A stretch of 37,555 nucleotides of DNA from Roseomonas sp. (GTDB lineage Bacteria; Pseudomonadota; Alphaproteobacteria; Acetobacterales; Acetobacteraceae), in NCBI GenBank assembly GCA_020250005.1, contig JADCES010000285.1, forward strand, positions 1-37,555. Direction: 5' to 3'. Positions 1-10,283 of the stretch are shown in pieces; the first letter of the stretch is position 1, and every line of letters starts with the position of its first letter. The notes below the pieces were generated by a model. That model saw nothing but the letters and a program-made list of their open reading frames with translations, did not search any database and had not been told where the DNA came from. Position numbers and translations under genes: made by a program.

Positions 1-1056
1 AGTGCGGCGGCTTCCGCCATGGCGCTCGCGCGGGTGCGGCGGGATGCGCCGATCATTGCGGCTGGGTCGGAAGAAAAGGCCGTCGCGCCTCTGCCGCTTG
101 GCCCGGCGCTCCGCCTGCCGGGGGGCATGGTGGAAGACCTTGCCCGGCTTGGGCTGCGGCTGATTGGTGATGTGCTGCGTCAGCCCCGCGCGCCACTCGC
201 CCGGCGCTTTGGCGCGCCCTTGCTGGATGCTGTGGATGCCGCAACGGGCCGTCGCGCGCCGCCCATCACCCCCATCGCCGCGCCGCCTGATCTGGCCGTA
301 ACCCGCGCCTTGCCGGAACCGATCCTGACCGCCGAGGCCATTGCCGCCTTGCTGGATCGGCTGCTGGCAGCGCTGTGCGCGCGGCTTTCCCGCGCCGGGC
401 TTGGCGCCAGGCGACTTTGCCTGACCGCCTGGCGCGTGGATGGCACGGAACAGCGCCTGATGATCGGCACCGGCGCGCCCAACCGCGACCCTGCCCATCT
501 GGCGCGGCTTTTCGCCGAACCGCTCGCCAGCCTGGCGCCGGAACTCGGTTTTGAACGCTTCACCCTGCAAGCCCTGGCAACCGACCCCATGGGCGCGGAA
601 GGGCAGGGCGCCTTGCCCATGGGCGCCGCGCCGCGCCCGGATGGGGTTTTGGCGCAGCTTTTGGATCGCCTCGGCCAAAGGCTGCGCCTGGCCCGCCCCG
701 CACCGCTGCCGAGCCATTGGCCTGAGCGGCAATGGCGCGCTGCACCCGCGCATGAGGCACCCAACCCCGCCCCGCCCGGCTGGGGCGCGCGCGCCGCGCC
801 GGTGCTGCTGCGTCGCCGGCCTGAGGCTGTGCAGGTCACGGCCTTTGCCGAAGGCGCGCCCGCTGCGCTGCGTTGGCGCGGGCGGCATTACGCGCTGACC
901 CGCGCCGAAGGCCCGCTGCGACTGGAAGCGGAATGGTGGCATGGCGGCGCGCTGCCGCCGGCGCGGGATTATCACCGCGTGCAACTCGCTTCCGGCGAAA
1001 GGCTCTGGCTTTGTCATGCCGATGGGCGCTGGGTGGTGCAGGGCGATTTGCCATGA
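1..1056 (+). CDS. imuB: Y-family DNA polymerase-like protein ImuB, C-terminal part (5' end outside the window)
   Basis: Frame is open from base 1; immediately upstream of and overlapping dnaE2 (ATGA), the typical imuA-imuB-dnaE2 arrangement; C-terminal ends in a ...YHRVQLASGERLWLCHADGRWVVQGDLP type tail. Confidence 0.85.
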   Translation, partial: SAAASAMALARVRRDAPIIAAGSEEKAVAPLPLGPALRLPGGMVEDLARLGLRLIGDVLRQPRAPLARRFGAPLLDAVDAATGRRAPPITPIAAPPDLAVTRALPEPILTAEAIAALLDRLLAALCARLSRAGLGARRLCLTAWRVDGTEQRLMIGTGAPNRDPAHLARLFAEPLASLAPELGFERFTLQALATDPMGAEGQGALPMGAAPRPDGVLAQLLDRLGQRLRLARPAPLPSHWPERQWRAAPAHEAPNPAPPGWGARAAPVLLRRRPEAVQVTAFAEGAPAALRWRGRHYALTRAEGPLRLEAEWWHGGALPPARDYHRVQLASGERLWLCHADGRWVVQGDLP

Positions 1057-4000
1057 CCGCGCCTGGCTATGCGGAAGTGGCGGCGCGATCCAATTTTTCT
1101 TTTCTGGATGGCGCCTCGCACCCCGAGGAATTGGTGGAACAGGCGGCGGCCTTGGGCCATGCGGGGTTCGGGCTTTGCGATACCAATGGGCTGGCTGGTG
1201 TGGTGCGTGCGCATGGCGCGGCCAAGGCGGCGGGGTTGGCCTTCGCGCCGGGCTGCCGGCTGCGGCTGGAAGATGGCGCGGAATGGTTAGTTTGGCCCGC
1301 TGATCGCGCGGCCTATGGCAGGCTGACGGCGCTGCTTTCGGCCGGGCGTATGGCCGCGCCCAAGGGCGAATGTCGGCTGGATTTCGCCATGCTGTGTGAC
1401 GCGGCCGAGGGCACGGCGCTGGCCGCCATCCCACCTGTTGCGCCCGCAGCCTTGCGCCGCCTGGGCGGCTTGCGCCTTGCCCTGCCGCCGTTGATTGTGG
1501 TCGCCTGCCCCCTATTGGGCGATGATGCGGCGGTGCTTGCCCGCCATGCGGCCTTGGCGGAAGCAAGTGGCGCGCGGCTGCTCGCCACCAACAACGTGCG
1601 GTATCATGTGCCATCGCGCCGGCGCTTGGCGGATGTGCTGAGTGCCATTCGCCTGCGTTGCTCGGTGGAAGCCTTGGGCCAGGCGGCGGAGCCCAATGCC
1701 GAACGCCATTTGAAATCACCTGCCGAAATGGCGCGGCTTTTCGCGCGCTACCCGGATGCCTTGCAGGCCAGCCTGGATGTGCTGGCGACAACGCGCGGCT
1801 TTTCGCTGGATCATTTGCGCTACGAATACCCCGATGAGGTGCTGGACCCGGGCCTGAGCGCACAGCAAAGCCTGGAAGCGCGTGTGGCCGAAGCTGTCGC
1901 GGCGCGTTGGCCGGTGCAAGTGCCGGATGCCATCACCACGCGCATCGCCCATGAAATGAAGCTGATCAATGATCTTGGCTACGCGCCTTATTTCCTGACA
2001 GTGCATGAGATTATCCGCTTCGCCCGCGCGCGCGGCATTTTGTGCCAGGGGCGCGGTTCGGCGGCGAATTCCACCATTTGCTATGTGCTGGGCATCACCG
2101 CCGTTGATCCCGAAAAACATGATCTGTTGTTTGAACGTTTTGTCTCCGCTAGTCGCGGCGAACCGCCCGATATAGATATTGATTTCGAACATGACCGTCG
2201 GGAGGAGGTGATCCAGCATCTTTATGAACGCTATGGCCGCGACCGCGCGGCGATTTGCGCAACTCTCATCCGCTATCGCCCGCGCAGCGCCATCCGCGAA
2301 GTGGGCAAGGCGATGGGGTTGAGCGAGGATATCACCGCGCGCCTCGCCAAGGCCGGCTGGGGGCCGGGGCGGGAGATGAGCCTCGCCGAATTGGCCGCGG
2401 ATGAGGGCTTTGACATCAGCGATCCGCGTCTGGCGATGACGCTGGAATTGGCTGAGGAATTGCAGGATTTCCCGCGCCATACCGCAACCCATGTTGGCGG
2501 CTTTGTCATCACGCGCGGCAAGCTCACGGAATTGGCGGTGGTGACGCAGGCGGCAATGGAAGACCGCACCGTGTTGGAATGGGACAAGGATGATATTGAT
2601 GCGCTTGGCATTATGAAGGTGGATGTGCTGGGGCTTGGCATGCTGTCCTGCCTCAGGCGCAGTTTTGATTTGCTGGGGCGGCATCGGCGCCTGGCGCTCG
2701 CTTTGGAAAACCTGCCGCGCGATTGCGCCGAGACCTATGCCATGCTGCGGCGCGCGGATTCCGTTGGCGTGTTTCAGGTGGAAAGCCGCGCGCAGATGAA
2801 TATGCTGCCACGCCTGAAACCGCGTGCCTTTTATGATCTGGTGGTGCAGGTGGCGATTGTGCGCCCGGGTCCCATCCAAGGCGATATGGTGCATCCCTAT
2901 TTGCGTCGGCGTCAGGGGCTGGAAGCGGTGGAATATCCAGCACCTGATCCTGCCTTTGGCCCGGCGGATGAGTTGCGCCAAGTGTTGGGGCGCACGCTTG
3001 GCGTGCCGCTATTCCAGGAACAGGCGATGCGGCTTGCGATTGTCGCCGCCGGCTTCACGCCGGAAGAAGCGGATCAATTGCGCCGCGCCATGGCAACTTT
3101 TCGCCAACAGGGGCTGGTGACGCGCCACAAGGATAAGCTGGTCGCCGGCATGACACGCCGCGGTTACGCGCAGGAATTGGCGGAGCGTGTCTTTGCGCAA
3201 ATCGAAGGCTTTGGCAGCTATGGCTTCCCCGAAAGCCATGCGGCGAGCTTCGCGCATCTGGTCTATGCCTCGGCCTGGTTGAAATGCCATCACCCGGCGG
3301 CCTTTGCCTGTGCGCTGCTGAACAGCCAGCCCATGGGGTTTTACGCGCCGGCGCAAATCGCGCGCGATGCGCGGGACCACGGCGTGGTGGTGCGCGCGGT
3401 GGATGTGAATGCCAGCGATTGGGATAGCAGCCTGGAAGAAGCCCCCGAAAGCGCGGGCGGCCTGGCGCTGCGCTTGGGGCTGCGGCTTGTGGCGGGGCTG
3501 GCGCAACGGGAAGCGGGGGCTTTGCTTGCCGCCCGCGCCGCGCGCAATGGCGCGCCCTTCGTGACGGTGGAGGATTTGGCCTGGCGTGCGGGGCTTTCTC
3601 AAAGCGCGCTAAGCGCACTCGCTGCCGCCAATGCCTTTCCCGGTGTGCTGCGCCGTGATGCGGCCTGGGCCGCGCGCGGTGCGCGGAGAACGCCGCGCGA
3701 CTTGCCGCTTTTCGCCCCGCGCGATGGCGTGGATGCCGCGCTGGCCAATGAGGCGCCCATCCTGCCCGAAGCAAAGCCCGTATTACCGGTGGAACATGAG
3801 GGCGAGCATATCGTGCATGATTACGCGGCGCTTGGCCTGACGCTTGGACGGCATCCTTTGGCATTATTGCGCGCGCAACTCCGCGCCGAAGGACTGCGCG
3901 ACACGCGCGATTTGCAAAGCTGGAAATCCGGACGCTTGCTGCGCCTGGCAGGGCTGGTGCTGATGCGCCAGCGCCCCGGTTCCGCCAAGGGCGTGATTTT

Positions 4001-4325
4001 CATCACCATCGAAGATGAGCACGGCACCGCCAATCTGGTGGTCTATACCGATATCGCCGCGCGCGATCGGCGTGCCCTGCGCGGCGCGCGCTTGTTGCAA
4101 GTGGAAGGCCGGGTGGAGCGTGAGGATCGCTACGCTGAAGTGCCGATCATCCATGTGATTGCGCGCCGCCTGGTGGATCGTTCCGATCTGCTGGAAGGCT
4201 TGTTGCGCGAAGCGGGCAGCGGCTGGGCAGAAGCCGCGCTTGGCCGCGCCGATGAAATCCGCCGCCCACAGGATGATCGCCGCCCGCCGCGCGCCAAACT
4301 GCCCGCGAGCCGGGATTTTAGATAG
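1053..4325 (+). CDS. dnaE2: Error-prone DNA polymerase DnaE2 (ImuC)
   Basis: PHP domain start (YAEVAARSNFSFLDGASHPEELVEQA), catalytic region GRGSAANSTICYVLGITAVDPEKHDLLFERFVS and PPDIDIDFEHDRREEVIQ; start ATG at 1053 overlaps the imuB stop. Confidence 0.96.
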   Translation: MTAPGYAEVAARSNFSFLDGASHPEELVEQAAALGHAGFGLCDTNGLAGVVRAHGAAKAAGLAFAPGCRLRLEDGAEWLVWPADRAAYGRLTALLSAGRMAAPKGECRLDFAMLCDAAEGTALAAIPPVAPAALRRLGGLRLALPPLIVVACPLLGDDAAVLARHAALAEASGARLLATNNVRYHVPSRRRLADVLSAIRLRCSVEALGQAAEPNAERHLKSPAEMARLFARYPDALQASLDVLATTRGFSLDHLRYEYPDEVLDPGLSAQQSLEARVAEAVAARWPVQVPDAITTRIAHEMKLINDLGYAPYFLTVHEIIRFARARGILCQGRGSAANSTICYVLGITAVDPEKHDLLFERFVSASRGEPPDIDIDFEHDRREEVIQHLYERYGRDRAAICATLIRYRPRSAIREVGKAMGLSEDITARLAKAGWGPGREMSLAELAADEGFDISDPRLAMTLELAEELQDFPRHTATHVGGFVITRGKLTELAVVTQAAMEDRTVLEWDKDDIDALGIMKVDVLGLGMLSCLRRSFDLLGRHRRLALALENLPRDCAETYAMLRRADSVGVFQVESRAQMNMLPRLKPRAFYDLVVQVAIVRPGPIQGDMVHPYLRRRQGLEAVEYPAPDPAFGPADELRQVLGRTLGVPLFQEQAMRLAIVAAGFTPEEADQLRRAMATFRQQGLVTRHKDKLVAGMTRRGYAQELAERVFAQIEGFGSYGFPESHAASFAHLVYASAWLKCHHPAAFACALLNSQPMGFYAPAQIARDARDHGVVVRAVDVNASDWDSSLEEAPESAGGLALRLGLRLVAGLAQREAGALLAARAARNGAPFVTVEDLAWRAGLSQSALSALAAANAFPGVLRRDAAWAARGARRTPRDLPLFAPRDGVDAALANEAPILPEAKPVLPVEHEGEHIVHDYAALGLTLGRHPLALLRAQLRAEGLRDTRDLQSWKSGRLLRLAGLVLMRQRPGSAKGVIFITIEDEHGTANLVVYTDIAARDRRALRGARLLQVEGRVEREDRYAEVPIIHVIARRLVDRSDLLEGLLREAGSGWAEAALGRADEIRRPQDDRRPPRAKLPASRDFR

Positions 4326-4736
4326 TGCTGTCCTTATGAAGTAATCATCTGACAAAGGCCGCCGAGGTAACCGGGCGCGGGGTGCAATGGTCTGCGTGCC
4401 CGGTTCGCGTTGGCCGGACCGCATGGAAGCGGGATTGATGGCTTTGCGACACAACCCCAAAACACGAAAATCTACGGAGATGACCAAAAAACACCAAGCA
4501 GCATGACGAAAAAAGTCACTGCCGAAAATCGCCTTTGAATTGTCGAAAGTGAACAGCGCATACGGAATGATGCGCTATTCGCGCAGGCAACTCAATAAAA
4601 TTCGGTTGAAATTCCAGTTTGTCACGCAGGCATGGTTACTCCGAGGGACGATGGCGTCCTTCTCGACGTCGCCTGTTCCATCGCAGACCTCAGATTTCTG
4701 AGTATGGCAGCCATGCGCCTTCTGCTATAGGCTCAG

Positions 4737-5510
4737 GTGATGAGCATCATTGAACAATTCAGCCTGACAAGCCGCACCGCACTTGTGACAGGCGCGCGCC
4801 GTGAAATCGGGCGGGCCATTGCGCTGACCCTGGGCGAGCTTGGCGCGAGGCTTGCCATCCATCACGCCGGCACCGCAGAGGAAGCATCAGATGCCAATGC
4901 CGTGGTGCGAGAGATTGAACGGGCGGGGGGTGTCGCGCGCGCCTTTGCGCAGGATTTCGCGCACGATGATGCTGGCCGGCACTTGGCTGCCGCGGTCTCC
5001 GCCTGGGCAGCGGTTGATATTCTTGTGCTCAATGCCTCCATCGAATTGCCGGAAGCCTATGAGGATATCAGCCGCGCGCATTTTGATCGTCAGATCGCGG
5101 TCAATTTGCGGACACCGCTTGAGTTGCTGCAAAGCCTTGTGCCACCCATGGCCGAGCGTGGCTGGGGCCGCGTCTTGACCATAGGCAGTGTGCAGCAGAT
5201 GCGCCCGCATCCCAAGATGATGGTTTATGCCGGCACCAAGGCCGCGCAATGGAACTGGATGCGCAATCTAGCGCGGCAATTCGGCGGCAAGGGCGTGACT
5301 GTGAATAATCTGGCGCCGGGCGCCATCCTTACCGCGCGCAACCGCGCCCAAATGGCAGTTGAAGGTGCCGCGCTGGTTGAACGCATTCCCGCAGGCAGAC
5401 TTGGGCATCCGAATGATTTGCGTGGCGCTGCCGCGCTTTTATGCTCTGAGGCCGGCGCTTATATCAATGGCGTCAATCTTTATGTGGATGGTGGTCGGGC
5501 TGCGGTATGA
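4737..5510 (+). CDS. SDR family NAD(P)-dependent oxidoreductase (start could be GTG 4737 or ATG 4740)
   Basis: ALVTGARREIGRAIA Rossmann motif, YAGTKAA catalytic YxxxK, C-terminal YINGVNLYVDGGRA. Confidence 0.9.
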   Translation: MMSIIEQFSLTSRTALVTGARREIGRAIALTLGELGARLAIHHAGTAEEASDANAVVREIERAGGVARAFAQDFAHDDAGRHLAAAVSAWAAVDILVLNASIELPEAYEDISRAHFDRQIAVNLRTPLELLQSLVPPMAERGWGRVLTIGSVQQMRPHPKMMVYAGTKAAQWNWMRNLARQFGGKGVTVNNLAPGAILTARNRAQMAVEGAALVERIPAGRLGHPNDLRGAAALLCSEAGAYINGVNLYVDGGRAAV

Positions 5511-5535
5511 AGGGCGCTACTACGCATTCCCACCA

Positions 5536-7146
5536 TCAATCATCATCGAAAAGATTGGCCAGGCGTCGCTTCATCCGATCAGCGATATATAGCGCTAGCG
5601 CCTGGATAGTGGAGGTTGGGTTCACCCCACCTGAGGTAACCCAGATGCTGCCATCCACAATGAACAGATTCTTCACATCATGGCATCTGCCCCAGGCATT
5701 GACGACTGATCTTTCAGGGTCATTGCCCATGCGGCAGGTGCCGAGCAAATGCCCTGGGCTGTTCAGTATGGTACGCGACGTATAGATATTGCGCGCGCCG
5801 GCGGCCGTGAGCACTTCCGTCGCCCGCGCAATGCCGTGTTCCATCATGCGCGCCGTGTTTTCGCTGATGGTGTAATCGATCCGTGGCGCGGGAATGCCGT
5901 GGCTATCCTTCAATACGGGATCGAGTGTGACGCGATTATGTTCTTCCGGCAGATCCTCACACGCGATGCCGATGATCAGCCTGCGATTGACAAGCCCGCG
6001 ATAGGTTTTGTGGTGGTCCCGCCCCCAAGGTAGGATGCCCGCCGCTGCGCTGGTAATGGCTTCGTTGACCAAACCAGTCGTGCGCCCGAATTGCATGGTA
6101 TAGCCACGCACAAACCCGCGCGCACGATCGGTTTCGTAAAACTCCTTGCTCCAGATGACATTCATCGGACCGCGATCGCCATCCAATTCATCTTCCACAT
6201 GGCCACGGATTTGCGGCCAGGGATGCAGCATGAGGTTTCGCCCAACCAGATCACTGGAATTGGCAAGCCCATGCGGAAACCGACCAGAGGCCGAATTCAG
6301 CAAAAGACGCGGCGTACCGATGCCGTTGCAAGCAAGGACCACCAGTTCCGCTGGCTGGAAATGCTCCTTGCCGTCAGCGTCGAAATAGATGGCGCCATTC
6401 GCCATGCCTTGCGCATTCAAAGTAATTTCACGGACCCGGCATCGGGTGCGCAATTCCACGCCAGCGCGCAGCGCAGCGGGCCAATAGGTGATATCCGCGC
6501 TCGCCTTGGCGCCTTGCGCACAGCCAGGCGTGCAATGGCCAAGATTGATGCATTTGGCCCGGCCATCATACTCCGTGGAGGCAATGGCGGAATCGGATGG
6601 CCACCAATGCCAGCCAAGCTTGTTCATTGTCTTGGCGTAGAGCGTGCCGGTGCGGCCAAGCGGCAGGGGCGGCATGGGCGGATGGCGTGGTGGCACGCCG
6701 GGATCGCCGGGCAAGCCGGAAACACCAATGAAGCGATCATTCTGTTCAAAGTAAGGTTCAAGATCCCAATAGCTGATCGGCCAATCATCCGCGACACCAT
6801 CCAGGCTGCGGACACGAAAATCCGAGGGATGCATACGGGGAAAATGCGCCGTCCAGAGGATTGTTCCGCCACCAACGCCATTGAAATTGGCAACTTTCAT
6901 GACGGAGTTGTCTTCATTGATCGGGTAGTCGGCAGGCCGCGCACGGCGGTTCGGATGGATATCGAAATCCGTGTAGCGACGCGCTTCCCAATCGCGGCCA
7001 TTTGCCGGCAGCTCACTGGATTTGACCCAATCGCCCTGTTCCAGGCACAGGATGCGCATGCGCGTATCAGTCAGGCTCCAGGCGACGGCAGCGCCAGATG
7101 CGCCGGCCCCGATGATGAGCACATCCACCATCTCATGTCGGCTCAT
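5536..7146 (-). CDS. GMC family oxidoreductase (gluconate 2-dehydrogenase large-subunit type)
   Basis: N-terminal FAD motif VDVLIIGAGASGAAVAWSL; NGVGGGTILWTAHFPRMHPSDF; C-terminal HLLGTCRMGNDPERSVVNAWGRCHDVKNLFIVDGSIWVTSGGVNPTSTIQALALYIADRM. Confidence 0.92.
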   Translation of the reverse strand: MSRHEMVDVLIIGAGASGAAVAWSLTDTRMRILCLEQGDWVKSSELPANGRDWEARRYTDFDIHPNRRARPADYPINEDNSVMKVANFNGVGGGTILWTAHFPRMHPSDFRVRSLDGVADDWPISYWDLEPYFEQNDRFIGVSGLPGDPGVPPRHPPMPPLPLGRTGTLYAKTMNKLGWHWWPSDSAIASTEYDGRAKCINLGHCTPGCAQGAKASADITYWPAALRAGVELRTRCRVREITLNAQGMANGAIYFDADGKEHFQPAELVVLACNGIGTPRLLLNSASGRFPHGLANSSDLVGRNLMLHPWPQIRGHVEDELDGDRGPMNVIWSKEFYETDRARGFVRGYTMQFGRTTGLVNEAITSAAAGILPWGRDHHKTYRGLVNRRLIIGIACEDLPEEHNRVTLDPVLKDSHGIPAPRIDYTISENTARMMEHGIARATEVLTAAGARNIYTSRTILNSPGHLLGTCRMGNDPERSVVNAWGRCHDVKNLFIVDGSIWVTSGGVNPTSTIQALALYIADRMKRRLANLFDDD

Positions 7147-7149
7147 CGG

Positions 7150-7602
7150 CTATGCCTCATGATCATCGCGCCAGAAGGGATTTCTCTGCTTGACCACATC
7201 AAGCAGTGTCCAATCGCCTTGCGCTAGCGTGTGGCCCTTCGGAAAGGGTGGGCGGGGTTCGCGGCCATGGGCCAGCATCACGCGATCATCGCGATAATAG
7301 GCGGCCGCCACAACGCGGGAGAGCACCCGCACCTCTGCCCGGTTTTCACCCAGCATGGCCATCGCCCTTTTTTCGGCCTGATCATCTGGCAGATCGAGGA
7401 AGCCAGTCCGCCCCAATTCGGAGATAATGATGCGAATGGCTGGCGCATCGCGCCCCAGGCTTGTTATGCAATCTTCAAGGATCAGCGGATCATCCGCGCA
7501 TGGCAGCGCCATTTCAGGGTCACTTGGAATCATGATCCCAAGCAGCCGACGGAAAATGGCGCGCTCCTGCAGGTTGAGCGGTGCGGGCTTCAGGTCTTCC
7601 AT
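7150..7602 (-). CDS. Small protein adjacent to GMC oxidoreductase; gluconate 2-dehydrogenase subunit 3-like
   Basis: 150 aa, 3 bp upstream of the GMC gene on the same strand; residues such as FRRLLGIMIPSD and position fit the subunit 3 family; no signal peptide visible. Confidence 0.6.
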   Translation of the reverse strand: MEDLKPAPLNLQERAIFRRLLGIMIPSDPEMALPCADDPLILEDCITSLGRDAPAIRIIISELGRTGFLDLPDDQAEKRAMAMLGENRAEVRVLSRVVAAAYYRDDRVMLAHGREPRPPFPKGHTLAQGDWTLLDVVKQRNPFWRDDHEA

Positions 7603-7819
7603 GCGTCCATTTCCCGAGCCATGCGTTGGGATACCCCTTTCTGCAAGAAAAAGCCTATCAGCCCTATCGGCTTGGTCGCAAGAATCTTCGCGCCAATCAG
7701 CGGCGACATTTACGCAGCCCGGAAGGCAGGGCGATACTGATGGGCGGCTTCACGGCGGGGCGCCCCATGCGCCGCAATCGCGCTGCGTTTTCCTTTGAGG
7801 AAAAGCCATCTTTGTGAGA

Positions 7820-8851
7820 TCACGCGCCCGGCAAGGGGGCCGCCGCTTCCAGCAATCCTTCTGCGCGCAATTCCTGCCAAAGGGCTGCTGGAATCCTGTG
7901 ATGCAGATGGCCGATATTCTGGCGAATTTCCTCAGCCGATAGCGCACCGGGAATGACCGATGCCACCGCTGGATGCGCCAGCGGAAATTGCAGCGCCGCG
8001 GCCGCCAAGGGCACCTGGTGGCGCTGGCACACCGCGGCAATACGGCGTGCCTTGTCAATCAGGTGTCTCGGCGCGGCCTTATAGTCATGGGTCGCATGGT
8101 CGGGCACATCACCCGCGAGGATGCCGGAATTATATGGCCCACCAATGATCACGCTGACATTCTTCGCTTCGGCATAAGGCAGAAACGCCTCCAGCGCGCC
8201 CTGTTCAAGCAAGGTGTAGCGCCCTGCCAGCAGCATGCAGTCAAAATCGCCGGCCTTGGCAAAGCGCAGGCACATATCCGCTTCATTTAGGCCACAGCCA
8301 ATCGCACCAATAACCCCCGCCCGGCGCAATTCATCAAGCGCGCGATAGCCGCTATCCATCAGGGTTTGAAAACGCGCATCAAGCAGCGCGCGGTCCTGGA
8401 TGGTCCAGAAATCTATATCATGCACGAGCAGGATATCCATGCGCGAAATCCCAAGCCTCAGGCAGCTTTGTTCAAGCGAACGCATGACGCCATCATAGCT
8501 ATAGTCGAAGGCCGGGATGAAACCGGGCAAGCCATTGCTGCGCAAATCGGCCGGCGCTTGTTCGCCCGGCTGCTGTGCATGCATGACACGGCCAATCTTG
8601 GTGGAGATGATGAATTCGTCTCTGGGGCATTGCCGCAAGAAATGCCCAAGGCGCAATTCACTTCGCCCATAACCATAAAAGGGCGAGGTATCAAAGAAGC
8701 GCACACCGCCCTGCCAAGCGGTCTCCAGCAGCGCTTGGCCTTCAGCTTCGGTAATGGTTGCACGAAAGCCGCCAATGGGCGCGGCGCCAAAGCCGAGCTC
8801 TGTGACGCTGAGCGCTGTGGTGCCAATGCGGCGGGCGGCGATGTGTTCCAT
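7820..8851 (-). CDS. Aldo/keto reductase
   Basis: TELGFGAAPIGGF, FFDTSPFYGYGRSELRLGHFL, LVHDID, typical AKR barrel motifs. Confidence 0.92.
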   Translation of the reverse strand: MEHIAARRIGTTALSVTELGFGAAPIGGFRATITEAEGQALLETAWQGGVRFFDTSPFYGYGRSELRLGHFLRQCPRDEFIISTKIGRVMHAQQPGEQAPADLRSNGLPGFIPAFDYSYDGVMRSLEQSCLRLGISRMDILLVHDIDFWTIQDRALLDARFQTLMDSGYRALDELRRAGVIGAIGCGLNEADMCLRFAKAGDFDCMLLAGRYTLLEQGALEAFLPYAEAKNVSVIIGGPYNSGILAGDVPDHATHDYKAAPRHLIDKARRIAAVCQRHQVPLAAAALQFPLAHPAVASVIPGALSAEEIRQNIGHLHHRIPAALWQELRAEGLLEAAAPLPGA

Positions 8852-9252
8852 GGCGTGCTTCCTGATGCGTTATTGGCGCGCCGATATCTGGCGCGCTGGT
8901 TGGGGCCGTGAAACGGGCCGGCCCAGATTATTCACCATGCCCAGGCGGATATGGAATAGTGCTCTGCGCGACGGATTGATCTTTTTGCAGACCGCAAATC
9001 CTGCCCGCCAATACGCCATGTCCGCTATCAGCAAGAGACGCTGGCGCCCTGACCAAGCCGCTGCGCGTGGCCAATCAGACGGTTCGGCATCCCCCTCATG
9101 AATTCCTGCCAGGGCAATGAATGTACAGGTCCGTGGCGAGAGAGAGGCGCGACTTGCAAGTACTGTCACGGTTGAATTCGCGGGAAGATTACCATAAATC
9201 CATATCATAATGGTCGGATAGGCCGCCCATTTGAGGAAACGAGAACCAAAAC

Positions 9253-10263
9253 ATGTCCCGCTCCATTCATCTGAAGCGCCGCACGGCGCTTGGCCTTGCC
9301 GCAGGCGGCGTGCTTGGCTTTCCCAACCTTGCCCGTGCTCAGGCACCGCGCGGGCCGGGTAATTGGCCGGACCGTCCGGTCAACTGGATCGTTGGCTTCC
9401 CGCCCGGCGGCCAGACCGATTTCGCGGCCCGCATGCTGCAATCACCCTTCTCCCGCGCCATTGGTCAGCCGGTGCCGATCGAAAATCGCGGCGGCGCTGG
9501 CGGCAATATCGCGGTGGAGCAGGTGCTGCGCGCCCGCCCGGATGGCTATACCCTGACGGTCGGCAATGTCGGCACTTTCGTGCTGAACCCCCATACCATG
9601 CAGGGGGTGAATTTTGACCCGCTGGAGTTGGTGCCCATCGGGTTGATGCTGCAATCGCCAGTTCTGCTGCTGGTGCACCCGGATGTGCCTGTGCGGAATT
9701 TCCAGGAATGGGTCGCGTGGGTACGAAGCCAGCAACCCCGTGGGGTAGATATGGGCACAACCAGTGCCGGCGGCATTGCCCATGGGATTTCGGAAAAATT
9801 GCGGGCGCGGCTAGGCAACCCGGTCATCAACTTCATTCACTATCGCGGCAGTGGGCCGGCCTTGCCGGATTTCATCGCGGGTCGTTATCAAACGCAGTTT
9901 GAAGCACCGTCGCTCGTGCATGGCTTTGTTCAGGAAGGCCGGCTGCGCCCGATCATGGTCACCTCCTCCACCCGGCTGCCTGCCTTCCCGAATGTGCCGA
10001 CAGCCGAGGAATCCGGCCTGCCCAATTTTGTAACTGGAGCTTGGGTCGGCCTATTCGGCCCGCGTGGCCTACCGACCGACCTAGCGCAGCACATCAACGC
10101 CATGTTGAATATCGCTTGCCGGGATGAGGAAGCGCGTAATCGCATCGCGGAGCGGGGCGAAGAAATCGGCGGCGGTTCCATGGAAGAATTCGCTCGCCGC
10201 GTCCGCGCTGAGCATGCCGAATGGGGCAAGATTGTAAGGGAGGCCGGCATCCGCGCCGAATAA
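9253..10263 (+). CDS. Tripartite tricarboxylate transporter substrate-binding protein (TctC/Bug family), Tat/Sec-exported
   Basis: N-terminal RRTALGLAAGGVLGFPNLARAQ; NWPDRPVNWIVGFPPGGQTDFAARML; ENRGGAGGNIAVEQVLRARPDGYTL; C-terminal EWGKIVREAGI. Confidence 0.93.
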   Translation: MSRSIHLKRRTALGLAAGGVLGFPNLARAQAPRGPGNWPDRPVNWIVGFPPGGQTDFAARMLQSPFSRAIGQPVPIENRGGAGGNIAVEQVLRARPDGYTLTVGNVGTFVLNPHTMQGVNFDPLELVPIGLMLQSPVLLLVHPDVPVRNFQEWVAWVRSQQPRGVDMGTTSAGGIAHGISEKLRARLGNPVINFIHYRGSGPALPDFIAGRYQTQFEAPSLVHGFVQEGRLRPIMVTSSTRLPAFPNVPTAEESGLPNFVTGAWVGLFGPRGLPTDLAQHINAMLNIACRDEEARNRIAERGEEIGGGSMEEFARRVRAEHAEWGKIVREAGIRAE

Positions 10264-10283
10264 CGCGGCCTGCTGACCCGACA

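Noticed and set aside
1716-2981. 421-aa minus-strand ORF inside dnaE2
   Set aside because: Shadow ORF caused by high GC and codon bias; no recognisable domain, and dnaE2 on the plus strand is well supported.
6091-7227. 378-aa plus-strand ORF opposite the GMC gene
   Set aside because: Antisense shadow ORF; the GMC gene has clear family motifs.
7792-7808. TTTTCC-TTTGA-GGAAAA hairpin as a terminator
   Set aside because: Only a 6-bp AT-rich stem with no T-tract; too weak to support.
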